DNA from: Echinarachnius parma
Taxonomy: Eukaryota; Echinodermata; Echinoidea; Clypeasteroida; Echinarachniidae
Length of the DNA stretch: 64,000 bases
Assembly: GCA_037951105.1 (NCBI GenBank)
Contig: JBAMJV010005497.1
Span: 124,001 to 188,000 of the forward strand
Reading direction: 5' to 3'
Shown in pieces: positions 46,040 through 56,470 of the stretch (its first letter is position 1; each line of letters begins with the position of its first letter). Made by a program: the position numbers and the translations under genes. The notes under the pieces were generated by a model. That model worked only from the letters and a program-made list of their open reading frames with translations, was not told where the DNA came from and searched no databases.

Positions 46040-46450
46040 GTGGTGTTTATGTAACCCCAGCCCACCCGACGTAATAATTTGTGGAAAATGGGAGTTGGAG
46101 ACAGGTTAAAAGGTTGGCTAAATAATACCATGTCACATTGGTCAGTCCTATCACATTGCTGTCAACATGCTGAGTTCTTTGGTATTGATTTTTACATAAT
46201 TTGCAGCGAATGTGATGCAATGTCGTGTAAGTTACCCAGCCCTCCTCTGCATAGCAGTAATTATGTGCACAAGGGATGGTTGCTGGGTATTTCCAAGACA
46301 TGCCTGCAAGTTCTCTCTCATTACTGTCCAATTTTAAAGTTCTTTTTCATTACCGTCAGTGTTTTGCAGTTTTGGGGTATTGACTTTTCAATATTGGCAT
46401 TGAATGCCATGCAATGTACTAATGTTACCCCAGCCTTTCCTTTCAGTGAT
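46040..46450 (+). repeat. Diverged tandem array, ~190-bp unit
   Basis: 'gt(a)accccagccc...cc' at about 46049, 46232 and 46427, and 'ttggtattgattttt...atgcaatg' at about 46180 echoed by 'ggggtattgactttt...atgcaatg' at 46374. A G17 run follows at 46474-46490. Confidence 0.55.
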
Positions 46451-46569
46451 GGCGATATTATGTTGAAGGGGGTGGGGGGGGGGGGGGGGGTAAAAATGTG
46501 ATAAAATGACAAATTCATGGTTAAAGCAGGTTCTCTCATCTTACTCAACTTAACTCTAACCATAAACCT

Positions 46570-47195
46570 GACCGATTACACTAATCCTAATCCCTAGCCT
46601 CTGAATTCTGATTTTGGTAGTAGACCGAATGGGTGTGGACCAAGCAGACAGTTACCCTACTGTATGTTGTAATTAGATGTGGCAAAAAATAATAAAATAA
46701 TAATAGGTGGCTGGGAAAAAGGTCACCAGACATATTACCAAATGATGTCCAACGTTTTTCTGCATTACCGTCCATACGTCAATACACAGAGTGCTCCATG
46801 CTAACGTTTTCTTTTTGCTAACTATGGCAAAGTGTGATGTCACAGCTATTGATTGTAATGGTTTGAAGCAATGTCAGGCAAGCCAAAAATGTCTGATTTT
46901 GCTGGTCCTCACCGAATGGGTGTGGACCAAGCAGACAGTTACCCTACTGTATGTTTTAATTTGATGTGGCAAAAAATAATAATAAAAGGTGGCTGGGAAA
47001 ATGGTCACCAGACATATGACCAAATGATGTCTAAAGTTTTTCTGCATTACTATCCATACGTCAGTACACAAGAGTGCTCCATGCTTACGTTTTCTTTTTG
47101 CTAGTGGCAAAGTGTGATGTCACAGCTATTGATTGCAATGGTTCTAAGCAATGTCAGGCAAGTCAGAAATGTCTGACTTAGCAGAACTTTGCTAA
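46570..47195 (+). repeat. 288-bp tandem duplication of a GACCGAATGGGTG repeat
   Basis: Opens with a degenerate CCTAATCCC stretch. CCGAATGGGTGTGGACCAAG is at 46624 and 46912. The two units align closely through 'cagacagttaccctactgtatg', 'ggtggctgggaaaa', 'gtcaccagacatat', 'gtgctccatgct(a/t)acgttttctttttgct' and 'agcaatgtcaggcaagyca'. Open frames in both units come from the repeat. Confidence 0.9.
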
Positions 47196-47916
47196 GAAGG
47201 CAATCGTCCACCTCCAACCCATTACCAATGCCCAATTGAACGGGCAGGTTGTTTAGAACCATTGCTATGTTCTAACAAAAAAATGTCTGTCACTCTATAA
47301 TATTGTAATTCTTTCTACACTGATTCAGATTCAGTAATCCAGTCTTCCGGTTGAGTTTGAGCAATGCGTTTTGCTTTTCAAACTCTACTCAGCATTTCCA
47401 CTATTTGTATCGTGTTTAGGGAGAATCATGCTGCTTGTATTTTCTGATTGTGTCAATTATAATCATTGTAATATTATTTTTGTACAAATTTTCTTACGAA
47501 TTAGCGATGCTTCTATTGTATTTTTAACAATTCATGATTATACATGTACGTTTATATCTAAGTATTATATTCATTCATGAATTAGAGACATAAAATTTAA
47601 TAACAATTTTCTTTTTCTTTTTTTCTTCTTTTTCTCTATGTGCTGCTTGGTGCTGCCTCTCTCATGATGAATATTATCCATAACAGGTGAGTTTCTGGTT
47701 TCTTTTACATTTATTCTTGCATCTTAAAAATGGATTTTAAATCATTCAATTGATATGTTGATGGCAAGATAAAGATATAGATACAACAAGAGAGTGGTTA
47801 TATAGAGGAAGAGAAAGAGAGATGGAGAAAGACAAGGAGAGAGTTTGGTACTGTATATGACACACTTACATAAAAGAACACACACTGGACTGGGACATAA
47901 TCATGTCGGGTGTGCA

Positions 47917-47918
<2 letters not shown>

Positions 47919-47947
<29 letters not shown>
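47919..47947 (+). repeat. (GT)n microsatellite
   Basis: About 14 GT units, with TG-rich DNA around it. Confidence 0.95.
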
Positions 47948-47948
<1 letters not shown>

Positions 47949-48037
47949 ATCTGTATAATTGCATGTATTTGTGAATGTGTGTGCACATTTTTGTTTTTTG
48001 TCTTTTATCCACAAATTTGTCCAAGTATTGTTATAAT

Positions 48038-48260
48038 AAGTAGATCAGAACAAAGACTATAATCGTGTCTGTTTTGATAACCCATGGCTTTATCAGCGCT
48101 ATAGGCGTATGTTTTGCCAATATTTCAAGTTCATGTATTGGTATATATATATAAGTAGATCTGAACAAATAGTATAATCGTGTCTGTTCTGGTAACCAAT
48201 GGCAATGGCAGCGCTCGGAGTATGTTTCACCGATATTGTCACCGAATCCCGGGGTGTAGC
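48038..48260 (+). repeat. Two-unit tandem repeat, 115 bp
   Basis: AAGTAGATCAGAACAAAGACT at 48038 and AAGTAGATCTGAACAAATAGT at 48153, both followed by 'ataatcgtgtctgtt(t/c)tg' and 'cagcgct'. A GC-rich unique stretch (48235-48390) follows. Confidence 0.8.
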
Positions 48261-48473
48261 CGTCTTCGGCCGCCCATCAGTCTCCCGTTATCAGTCTCAA
48301 GCAATCTCACCCCCTCTGTAGGCAGTGGAGATATTGATTCAGACGACTAGTCATGGCTGCCGTGCGCGATCATGTGATAGCTAGCTGCTATCACACAGTT
48401 TCAAGCACCCAGAGCTATACTGAACTACTTTCAGAATGTTCTCTTTTCTCATTTCACTATCTGACATACCCAG

Positions 48474-48640
48474 TGGCGTAGAGTGCTCTGGCAGATTTGG
48501 GGGGGGGGGGGCATGCTTTTGATTGGTGGGGCACACCTTATGTATTTCCTTATTTTTAAGTTTAACACATATTTTCCCCCTTATATTTTGTATTGTTTTT
48601 AGCAAATTATTGCCCCCCCCCCCCCCCCCATTTCTATTCT
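48474..48640. repeat. GTGGCGTAG / G-run / C-run repeat
   Basis: GTGGCGTAGAGTGCTCTGGC, a G13 run (48499-48511), ATGCTTTTGATTGGTGGGGCA, an AT-rich link and a C17 run (48613-48629). Same architecture as 39428-39600. Confidence 0.55.
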
Positions 48641-49076
48641 CATAGACATACCGTTGCACAATTCTAAGACTTCCTTTGCCTTTACATCTTTATTTGGTGT
48701 CTGTCAGAAATTCTTCCAAAGCCATCCCCCATGCCCCCCTTTGTATCCCCTTTGTAAACACACACCTTGGATGATGTCATTGAATCAATATACTGTGCGG
48801 AGATGGGTAGGTTTGCAGCAATGCCTGCAGTTTTGTTTAGCTTGATTTTTTTTTTTTGTGGTACCTTTTAGGTTTAAAAGGAGCAGTTAAATTTATAGGC
48901 TACCAAACACATGAAACACATAATGCTTTCTTTGTTTTCAACTTTGGTAATAAGATGATAATAATAATACTTTCAAGCATCTACAAAAATGTATATTTCA
49001 TTTCATAATGACATTGACTTGCACTATGTGTCATATTATAAATGTAAATTCTTTGGATTTTAATGATAAATTATTG

Positions 49077-49262
49077 TTAAAGGGAGGCCTGTAAAGTGTC
49101 TAACTCCACGAAAATTATTTGGAGCTTCCTCGTTTCTCTTCTACCGTGTTGTTTAGCTTATGGTAAGAGAAGAATAAAATAGGGTTAGATTTTTTCAAAT
49201 GCCCCTTTAGTATGACGATATCTATCATTCAGCTCAAAAGCGTCAATTAACGGTCATAAACC
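49077..49262 (+). mobile_element. TTAAAGG element, half copy
   Basis: TTAAAGGGAGGCCTGTAAAG begins a ~186-bp arm that is the reverse complement of 49839-50024 with few differences ('cgaaaattatttggagcttcctcg', 'gtatgacgatatctatcattcagctc'). Either a solo half of the element at 49666, or the left arm of a larger 948-bp composite (49077-50024). Confidence 0.7.
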
Positions 49263-49665
49263 AATTCTACATGTAGCAGTATTCTGTGTTTTTTGCAGTA
49301 AACAACATCTAATTATAAATAAATCACTTTTTCAGGGTTCACACTGCAGTGCCTGCTGCAGATATCAATATAGTGTACATAATGCCACAAATAAATGCAC
49401 AGAGCAAATTAGGCCACGCAATCTAGAGGAACAAAAAAAGCCGAGCATAAATCATCTGACATTGAAGTAAAAAACAGACCTTAATTGATATTTGACATTG
49501 ACATTTGATAGACCTACATTGGCGGTAATGAAAAGTGGCCGGTAATGAACGTGACATCGTTTTGCATTGCGTCACTGCCATCCAGGCTGTCTGCATGCGC
49601 TCAATTGTATTAATCAGGTCTGTGGTTTTGGTGTGTGCCTCAGTTCTGTTTCTAACTGATGAAGC

Positions 49666-50024
49666 TTAAAGGTGCACCTGTAAAGTGTCAGATATTGCCC
49701 AAAATGACATTTGAGACTTTGTAAGATATGTCCGAATGATGTGTGAAAGTTTCATTGAAAAAGAACACTGCTTTCCTGGTTAAAAAAAGCGAAAGTATGC
49801 GTCAGCTTTTAAAACGAATTACTGTATGACGTGTATGAGGTTTATGACCGTTCATTAACGATCTTGAGCTGAATGATAGATATCGTCATACTAAAGGGGC
49901 ATTTGAAAAAATCTAACCCTATTTTATTCTACTCTAACCATAAGCTAAACAACACGGTAGAAGAGAAACGAGGAAGCTCCAAGTAATTTTCGTGGAGTTA
50001 GACACTTTACAGGCATCCCTTTAA
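49666..50024. mobile_element. TTAAAGG element, complete copy, 359 bp
   Basis: Left end TTAAAGGTGCACCTGTAAAG (with GTGTC) and right end GACACTTTACAGGCATCCC, then TTTAA. TTAA bounds both ends. The interior words 'atatgtccgaatgatgtgtgaaagtttca' resemble those of the 56471 element, making one family. No coding capacity. Confidence 0.75.
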
Positions 50025-50112
50025 CCCGTTCAAGGCTATTTGATAAATACTGCAACGTGTATTCCACATGTAATTATACATGATCGACCCCAGCCCATGC
50101 AAGCATTTCTGT
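50021..50112 (-). repeat. T95 mini-element abutting the TTAAAGG element
   Basis: Begins at the TTAA that ends the previous element (TTAACCCGTTCAAGGC), with CGTGTATTCC and GACCCCAGCCCATGCAAG following the inverted T95 order. Confidence 0.5.
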
Positions 50113-50210
50113 ACCATCTGTCTTGCATGGGTAAGATCCTATGAGGATGAATTGCTTTTGGTATTAGATCATGCATATATCCTATGCAAATCCTATAGCC
50201 CAACATACAT

Positions 50211-50470
50211 GTATGTGACCCGCTATAGCAAAACCCGGCACTTGTCGGTAATTCATGTTTTGAAGAAATGGGCATTTTAAGTTCACACAGTGTGTGTGAA
50301 AGACCTATGATTGAAAAATTGAAACAATCATATCTTCGGCAATTATTGACTAATTAGAACAAAGCATCAAATGAAAGCTTGTGATGAGGCCTAAGTTCTA
50401 ATAGTGTGAAAATATACATTTTGATTTTTACCGACTAGTGCCTGGTTTTGCTATAGCCGGTCACATATAT
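50211..50470. mobile_element. MITE with GTGACCGGCTATAGC ends, copy 2
   Basis: GTATGTGACCCGCTATAGC at the left and GCTATAGCCGGTCACATAT at the right. The interior closely matches 23357-23609 ('gaaacaatcatatcttcggc', 'caaatgaaagcttgtgatgaggcct'). Confidence 0.9.
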
Positions 50471-50544
50471 CTAACACCAACCTTTGGGGTAAATAATATC
50501 AACCCATTGTCTACAGGAAACTGAACATATTAAGTTATGTATTA

Positions 50545-50954
50545 TTAACCCGTTTAGGACTATTCCCCAAAATACCTCGGACAGGAGTCAATGGAGAATG
50601 CATGTTATACCAAAATCAGTCCGTCCTGAATGCATGGGTTAACTAATATGGGGATTGCAAAATCTAGTGGGGAACATCTTTACCCATTGCTTGCGGGAAC
50701 CTGATAGGTCATGTATTAACTCTATGGGGATTGCAAAATCTAAAACCTGTTAACAGGTTTAACCCCTTGCCTATGGGAACCGGGTGGTATGTGTACCAAG
50801 TCTATGGGTCTATTTCAGAATCTCGAAGGGAACAGTTTAATAAATAGTTGTATATTTTAAAGGGGCTAAGTACTGATGTTTTAACCCCTTGACTACAGAA
50901 CTGGGTGGGTTGTGTACAAAGTCTATGGGGATTTCACAAAAGGGAATGTGTTAA
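50545..50954. repeat. Cluster of one T95 and three T80 elements plus fragments
   Basis: T95 at 50545-50642 (TTAACCCGTTTAGGAC to GCATGGGTTAA). A T80 half shares its final TTAA (50639-50680). Then come T80 subfamily A inverted at about 50680-50755, T80 subfamily B inverted at 50759-50840 and T80 subfamily B inverted at 50881-50954. Four insertions thus lie within about 410 bp. Confidence 0.75.
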
Positions 50955-51047
50955 TACCTGACCATGCTCATTGATTTGATTTGATTTGATATCTTTCACA
51001 CATTATTCATATCTACCCAAGATTTCACAGCCTTATCCTATTCATCT

Positions 51048-51289
51048 GGCTCCATATTCACAAAACCCCGCTAGCTTAATAATTCCTTGCTAAGTGTATT
51101 TTAAATGCACAGTTTATTGAGCAACAGTTTTCCTAGTCCCCAACTAGGGTTAGCTTTAGGTACCCACTAGGTTAACTCTAGTTAGCAACTAAAATATCTT
51201 GTGTTTAATTCGTAGCCACGCCATCCAAAATAGACTTAGCAAGGAATTAAGCTAGCAGGCTTTCATGAATAAAAGCCCTGGTTGACCCA
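51048..51289. mobile_element. Foldback MITE, second copy of the 11986 family
   Basis: GGCTCCATATTCACAAAACC with CGCTAGCTTAAT inside at the left; ATTAAGCTAGCAGGC and TTTCATGAATAAAAGCCC at the right. The central 'ccaactagggttagc...ggttaactctagttagcaac' is an inner inverted pair. Confidence 0.75.
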
Positions 51290-51291
51290 TT

Positions 51292-51374
51292 CAGGACTTG
51301 TCCCCAAATTACTCAGGCTGGGGTCTATAGAAAATGCATATTTTACAAAAGATAAATAATCTTGAACTGGCTTA
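51292..51374 (+). repeat. T95 mini-element
   Basis: TTGACCCATTCAGGACTTG to ATCTTGAACTGGCTTA. Close to consensus in the middle (AAATTACTCAGGCTGGGG, ATGCATATTTTAC). Confidence 0.7.
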
Positions 51375-51780
51375 TCCCATCAAGGACAAGAGCATTATTT
51401 TCCTCTCCAAATTGGCAAATCCTAATTTTTTAAACCTTTTAATGACATAAAAATAGGTGGAAAATATTTAGTAATTACAATTGAAGACAAATATGAAGTG
51501 ACTTTGCCTCAAAGTTTCCAATAGCCAAAATCAGTTTTCAAAATATCACAATGTGTTGCCAATTTAAGGATTTCCCTAAATTATAGCGATCTACCCAATA
51601 ATAAAAATCATTAACAAATAACTAAAGCAGGTAGAGTAACAAAATAGGGCTCTAAAAATAGAGAAATTTATTCTCTTTCTCCTTGTATACTTCATATATC
51701 TTTTTATCTTCGTGCTGAAGTGTAGGACTACTAACCCACAAATATGTGGGACACCATCCTTGATGGCTTATAGAAAGAAT
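51373..51780. other. Possible ~400-bp element with short terminal inverted repeats
   Basis: CCCATCAAGGACAAG near 51377 and ATCCTTGATGGC near 51757 form short inverted ends around AT-rich DNA. Target duplication not evident. Confidence 0.25.
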
Positions 51781-51894
51781 TAGGCCTGTGTTATTTGTTT
51801 GCGTCAGTTGCTGTTTTTAGCTCTTGAAGCATGTGTGCAGCCATACCCTTCCATGTCAGAGAAATATAAATTTAATGTGAAATGGTTTTGAATT

Positions 51895-52010
51895 GAATCA
51901 CTGCCGTTTGCCGCTGACGAACCTCAATAGAATTAATCAGGTCTCTTGTATTTGAATTTGGTGTGCCTCAGTTCTGTTTTTAACTCTTAAAGGAAGCAAG
52001 TCTTAACCCC
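51895..52010 (+). repeat. Repeat shared with 49560-49675
   Basis: 'tcactgccg...ctcaatagaattaatcaggtctcttg...tttggtgtgcctcagttctgttttta' matches the sequence just left of the TTAAAGG element at 49666. Confidence 0.5.
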
Positions 52011-52082
52011 TTCCCTTCGAGATTCTGAAATTCTGATAGACTTTGTGCATAGCCCACCAGTTTCCTGTGGGCAAGGGGGTAA
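52003..52082 (+). repeat. T80 mini-element, subfamily B
   Basis: TTAACCCCTTCCCTTCGAG to GTGGGCAAGGGGGTAA, 80 bp. A degraded fragment follows at about 52095-52155. Confidence 0.75.
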
Positions 52083-52479
52083 TGTTTACCTCCTAAGTGA
52101 TGAGTTCCCAAAGGGTTGAAATACATGGTCCACCCAATTCCAACTGTCAATGGGTTAAATTGTTAATTCTTGCAATATTAGAGAATTAAGTGCTCTAGGT
52201 CTGCAGACATTTTGTGTGCATGTACAGTACTGTGCAAATTAAAGGCATCAACACTGCAGGGGTTAACAGCAAGAAGCATCACGATCCTCGGTAGCAAGAA
52301 CCACTCTTCAGATGTAGGGTAGTCATTGCGGAATGAGGGCAAAAGTAATTTGGAGAGGAGAATCATACTCGAGTCATAAGAAAAATATGATGAAGGGCGG
52401 TATTGGAGCACTTGAGAATTCATAGCCGTGAACGTAATCTCCTTGAGTTATGAAATGACTTCTGCCCTCCTTTTCTTTT

Positions 52480-52870
52480 TATATCGCTCCATCTTGCCGC
52501 ATCCCCCCTCTCAGTCGATGATGGAGGGAAGATGCACCTTCATGTGGTCTAAATGATGGCGGATCAGTGCGTGAGTGGAGTATTATGGGGGGAGATTGCT
52601 ATTATCATGTTAGGGGGCTGGCCTCTGACATTTCCATTTGCCGTCGCGGAGCCAATTTAGGGAAGCTCCGCCGTGTCACTACCTGACAGAGGGCCCATTT
52701 AACGTGCTTAGAAATTTAGGGGAGGGGAAATCTTCTGGCCGCTTAACTCGAATCCGGGCTGATGCAAAACGCACTGCGTTCCCCCGATTGGAACCCCATT
52801 ATATATTGAGAAAGATTTATCATTACATATTTGGGCGAGCAAGACAGTACACAATATCCCTAATGGAATA
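52480..52870. promoter_or_regulatory. GC-richer unique island near the minus-strand exon
   Basis: About 390 bp with no repeat copy in the window, CpG-containing ('gccgtcgcggagcc', 'gctccgccgtgtcac'). If the exon at 53140-53351 is real, this lies in the intron downstream of it. Possible regulatory DNA; a 77-codon plus frame here is not convincing. Confidence 0.25.
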
Positions 52871-53139
52871 AAGGGGGTCAGGGCCTACATACAGTGTTTT
52901 GAAAATGTAGTCTTGCTTGTGTTTGTTAGTTTGCGTGTGTGTGTGTGTGTGTTTGAGTGTGTGAGCGTTTGTTTTGTGCACTGATGTACATGCACAGGAG
53001 GAAGAAGAAGAAAATATGATATTATGTATGTGTGCACACATTGCAGTTTAATACATCTCGTTCATACAATAGCAAGAGATAAGAGAGAGTGAGGGAGAGA
53101 GGAGAGATGGGCTGGTAGCAAAGTGCACGGTCTACTTAC

Positions 53140-53351
53140 GCGGGTTGCGGATGACTTGACGCATGCTCGCGCTCCACTTGCGCTGATTAGATTTAGGTCC
53201 CGACAACATGGCTGCATACGTGGGCATGCAAAGCCAGGAGTCCATCTCCAGCCGGGCTGGTAGCACGGCATACTGGTAGTGTACAGGTTGGCCTTGCGAT
53301 ATGGATAGATACGAACTTGATGTGGTCCCACAGTCGGTTGCTACATGTAGG
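53140..53351 (-). CDS. Candidate internal coding exon, unrecognised protein
   Basis: Read on the minus strand. A pyrimidine-rich TGTGTTTTTCACATTAG precedes the segment (acceptor, exon from 53351; CATGTAG would give 53340), and GTAAGTAG follows it at 53139 (strong donor, phase 1). One frame stays open for about 70 codons and then stops just inside the intron, as expected. Its translation has balanced, soluble-protein composition, with words such as GQPVHYQYAVLPARLEMDSW and GPKSNQRKWSASMRQVIRNP. Third positions are clearly GC-richer than the surrounding DNA. Another frame is also open but is rich in Cys, Trp and Pro and less protein-like. I recognise no domain. Partner exons were not found within the window. 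Confidence 0.45.
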
Positions 53352-53489
53352 CTAATGTGAAAAACACATGCATGTACATGTACAGAACAGGAAGGGGAGA
53401 ATAGAAGTTTCTTTAACCATTTTAATACTTATGAGGGTATAATAACGCAGCCTCCTTTTCATTGCTTGCACTTGATGGGGGTTAGTTAC

Positions 53490-53620
53490 CTACATGCAGG
53501 GCTAAAATTAGCACAGCCCCACTGGCCCAGGGCCACTTAACAGAAGCTTTGGGCCACCAAATTTAAGAGTCTCAATATTACTTGCCTGACTGGGCCACCA
53601 GGGAAAAACGGTTATTTTCG
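53490..53620. other. GGCCCA-rich short repeat-like segment
   Basis: GGGCTAAAATTAGCACAGCCCC, CTGGCCCAGGGCCAC, TTTGGGCCACC and ACTGGGCCACCAGG are clustered. It looks like a degenerate internal repeat; a loosely similar 'caatggccacc...tcggccacc' lies at 13030-13070. Confidence 0.3.
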
Positions 53621-53849
53621 AGCATCGCTATAAAATGTATGGAAAGCTGGTGTACCATGTATAAATGTATAAAATGAATTTATGGGAACGGTAATTTCTA
53701 GTCTAAGAACGAGAAGATTGATACAGGGTTTTGATGGAGTAGGGTTAAAAACAAGGAGGAGGGAGGGTTCAGAAGATGAAGTACATACTTTATAGAACCA
53801 CTGACATACTACAAGTGTGTTCAAAGTCAATGTTTTTTCTCATGGCTCG

Positions 53850-54200
53850 TTCCTATGAGGGTTACATCGAGCAAGAAAAGTACAAGACGGCCGATGTAGA
53901 GTGATTTAGCATCTGTCACGGCGAATGCGTTAAGCCATCCACTCTCGGATATCTAGAAATCCAGCACTGTCTCATTATATACGATGTTCAGTGAGCAGGG
54001 TGATGAATGCACAAGACGTGAGATTTCCCTCGTCCGTGTTTCACCGAGTGTGGCTGCATGCGCACTCTCCCGTTACTGATCACCTTCCCCCGTTTGGTTC
54101 GCTCATTACCGATCAACCCCTTCGTTGGTGGCCTGGCCTCGCTGCGTTGAACTTGACCTGGCAATGCATGTGCACATGATGGCCTCCTTTCATTGTTATT
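53850..54200. promoter_or_regulatory. GC-richer unique island upstream of the exon
   Basis: Single-copy apart from a ~90-bp stretch (GGTGGCCTGGCCTCGCTGCG...GATGGCCTCCTTTC, 54127-54190) that recurs in diverged form at 55625-55700. Contains paired words CCGTTACTGATCACC and CATTACCGATCAACC. It may be regulatory; this is composition-based inference. Confidence 0.25.
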
Positions 54201-54269
54201 GCCGATTGATGCTTCAATGTCTTGACTTGTTCTTCCTGTGCCTTCATCACTACGTAATGATAATATAGA

Positions 54270-55038
54270 GGGCCATTCTTTGAAAAGTGAAACTTTTTCG
54301 GAAAAATTGAAGTTTTATTTTTCTGTAGTTTTGTTCCATTTTTAGAATGATCCATGTGTAAAGTTTCATGAAATACATGATTTAAAGTTTAAAATGAAAC
54401 TTTTTTACTCATTTGCATAAATTTACATATTTCAATATTTTTCTAATAATCATAATTCAGAAAATAATCAAGATATCAAAAGGATAATTAGCAAGCTCAT
54501 TCTTCTCACTTTCCTGTACAGGTTGATACCAACTTTGTAAAAATTCAACCTTTCATTCTTTTCTAAACCCGATATTATAAAATTCCCATTTTTCCATTCA
54601 TATTGTACATGTCACACACGTGACCAACCCAAAATGTCACACACGTGACCAGACGTTGCCACATAATTAAGTACTATAAAACACAACGGTTTGATATAAT
54701 TCTCATTCATTGCTATTGTTGTACTTACAAATGTATAGTACTTCTCTGGTAATAAGATGAACATTATAGCTATTCATATTTTAAAGAATTTTCCAAATTA
54801 AATTTAGTTATGAAAAAAGCGCTCCGTGCGAAGTCACACACGTGACCCAAGCCATTTGACCTCTGACATTGAGTTACGTAATCCTTATAAAATCTTTTGT
54901 GTTAAGTTTGAAAGACTACATCATATTCAAGTCACATATGAAGTAAAAAATCATTATAGTCTCATACTTACTGAAATATAAGCATCCCATTTCAAAATTT
55001 GTCATGTTTTGGGTCACACACGTGACCAAGAATGGCCC
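54270..55038. mobile_element. 769-bp element with four GTCACACACGTGAC palindromes
   Basis: Terminal repeats GGGCCATTCTT and AAGAATGGCCC, flanked by TAGA on each side (54266-54269 and 55039-55042), a likely 4-bp target duplication. The interior is AT-rich with GTCACACACGTGACC at 54611, 54636, 54833 and 55013. No open frame of size, so non-autonomous. Confidence 0.75.
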
Positions 55039-55337
55039 TAGAGAGATTATAATGCGCCAATTCCATCTTTAAGAAAATGCTCAGGGTGCAGTTAAGGTTA
55101 CTATAAAAGACTACCTGCCTGTATTCCTTTATGTATGTTTATTACAATGAAACAAATACATGAGGGCTTGGGAGTGATTAAAACCCCTAAATCCCTCCAA
55201 AAGCCCTTAAAGATGATGCAAGAGCCCCCATTAAAAAACACTTTTAGAGCGCTATTTTAAGCCAACACCGCTTGAAAAGTAGCCCCTGAAAATTTTACAA
55301 TTTAATAAAAATATTAATTATTTTACCCTGACTTGTA

Positions 55338-55402
55338 TAAACCATTGCATGGTCCTGTATTAACTCTATGGGAATAGCAAAATCGAGCAGGGAACAGGTT
55401 AA
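55338..55402 (-). repeat. T80 fragment, subfamily A, inverted
   Basis: ACCATTGCATGGTCCTGTATTAACTC to GGGAACAGGTTAA; part of the left side is deleted. Confidence 0.6.
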
Positions 55403-55706
55403 ACGTTAGTTACCTTCCCATGAATCCTGATTAATTCTAACAAGGATATATCTTTTAGGAGATTTAAACTCTTCAATGTCAGAGCCAAAAATGCTCGCAT
55501 CTAATAATAAATGTTACATGCTTTGGAATGATTAGATGACCCCAATTTAGTTAATATTTCCCCAAAATTCCTCCATGCTTCTTGAGTATGACTATGTTTA
55601 CTCGATTAATATAGCCATCGCGGGTGGCCTCGCTACATTGATTTTTGACATTAAAATGTTAGTAGGCCTACGTTAATATCCTCATAATGGCCCCCTTTCG
55701 TCTTTA

Positions 55707-55862
55707 TTAACCTGTTCCCTACTATATTTTGCAATCCCCATAGAGTTAATACACGACCTATCAGGTTCCCGTAAGCAATGGGTAAACCTGTTCCCTACTA
55801 TATTTTGCAATCCCCATAGAGTTAATTCAGGGCCTACTAGGTTCCCTCAGGCATGGGGTTAA
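55707..55862 (+). repeat. Two T80 elements head to tail, subfamily A
   Basis: TTAACCTGTTCCCTACTATATTTTG to GCAATGGGTAA, then directly ACCTGTTCCCTACTATATTTTG to GGCATGGGGTTAA. Both share the unusual CTATATTTTG variant, so the second probably derives from the first. A third, truncated copy lies at 56033-56090. Confidence 0.8.
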
Positions 55863-56380
55863 GAATTATTACTCTGGAATCAGCCTTTATTTTCCCATTT
55901 CCTTGTAAATTTTATAAACCAGATGAAGTTGATGTAAATTTCTGCTGTATTTTGATATTTATTTTATATTTATTCATGTTCACCGTACATACCTTTCGCA
56001 TTTCTTAGTAAAGTATTGATGTCAATGTACAGTGAACCTGTTCCCTACTAGATTTTGCAATCTCCATACGGTTAATACAGGACCCATCAGCATTAATGTG
56101 TGTTAATTCCAGTTACATGTAAAAGCAGAGGCGTGCATTGACAGGTTCAGTGTTATAATGTATGCAGGTTTCTGTGAATGAGCTTAGGTGGTGTGGGCTG
56201 TCTATAAGTCCTCCTAAAGCAAGGCGGTAAAGCCCTTGGCTCTGTTTACTATTTATTGCATCATTTATGGATCTGAAGGAACGCTTTGATATTTATGGCA
56301 TTCATCCCTCTTGAATTACACAGTCAATCCCGCCTCGTTATCTTCACACCTTTTTTTTAACTTGCAAATGTAAACACTCG

Positions 56381-56387
<7 letters not shown>

Positions 56388-56421
<34 letters not shown>
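56388..56421 (+). repeat. (CA)n microsatellite
   Basis: About 17 CA units. Confidence 0.95.
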
Positions 56422-56426
<5 letters not shown>

Positions 56427-56470
56427 ATGCACATGCATACAAAGAAACAAGCTCTCTCTTACACATAAAC

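Noticed and set aside
46047-47110. Multiple 70-140-codon frames on both strands
   Set aside because: They coincide with the ~190-bp and 288-bp tandem units, and the frames repeat with the units.
47610-47700. ACAG|GTGAGT donor after a pyrimidine tract at about 47693
   Set aside because: No AG lies between the tract and the donor to act as acceptor, and no protein-like frame reaches it.
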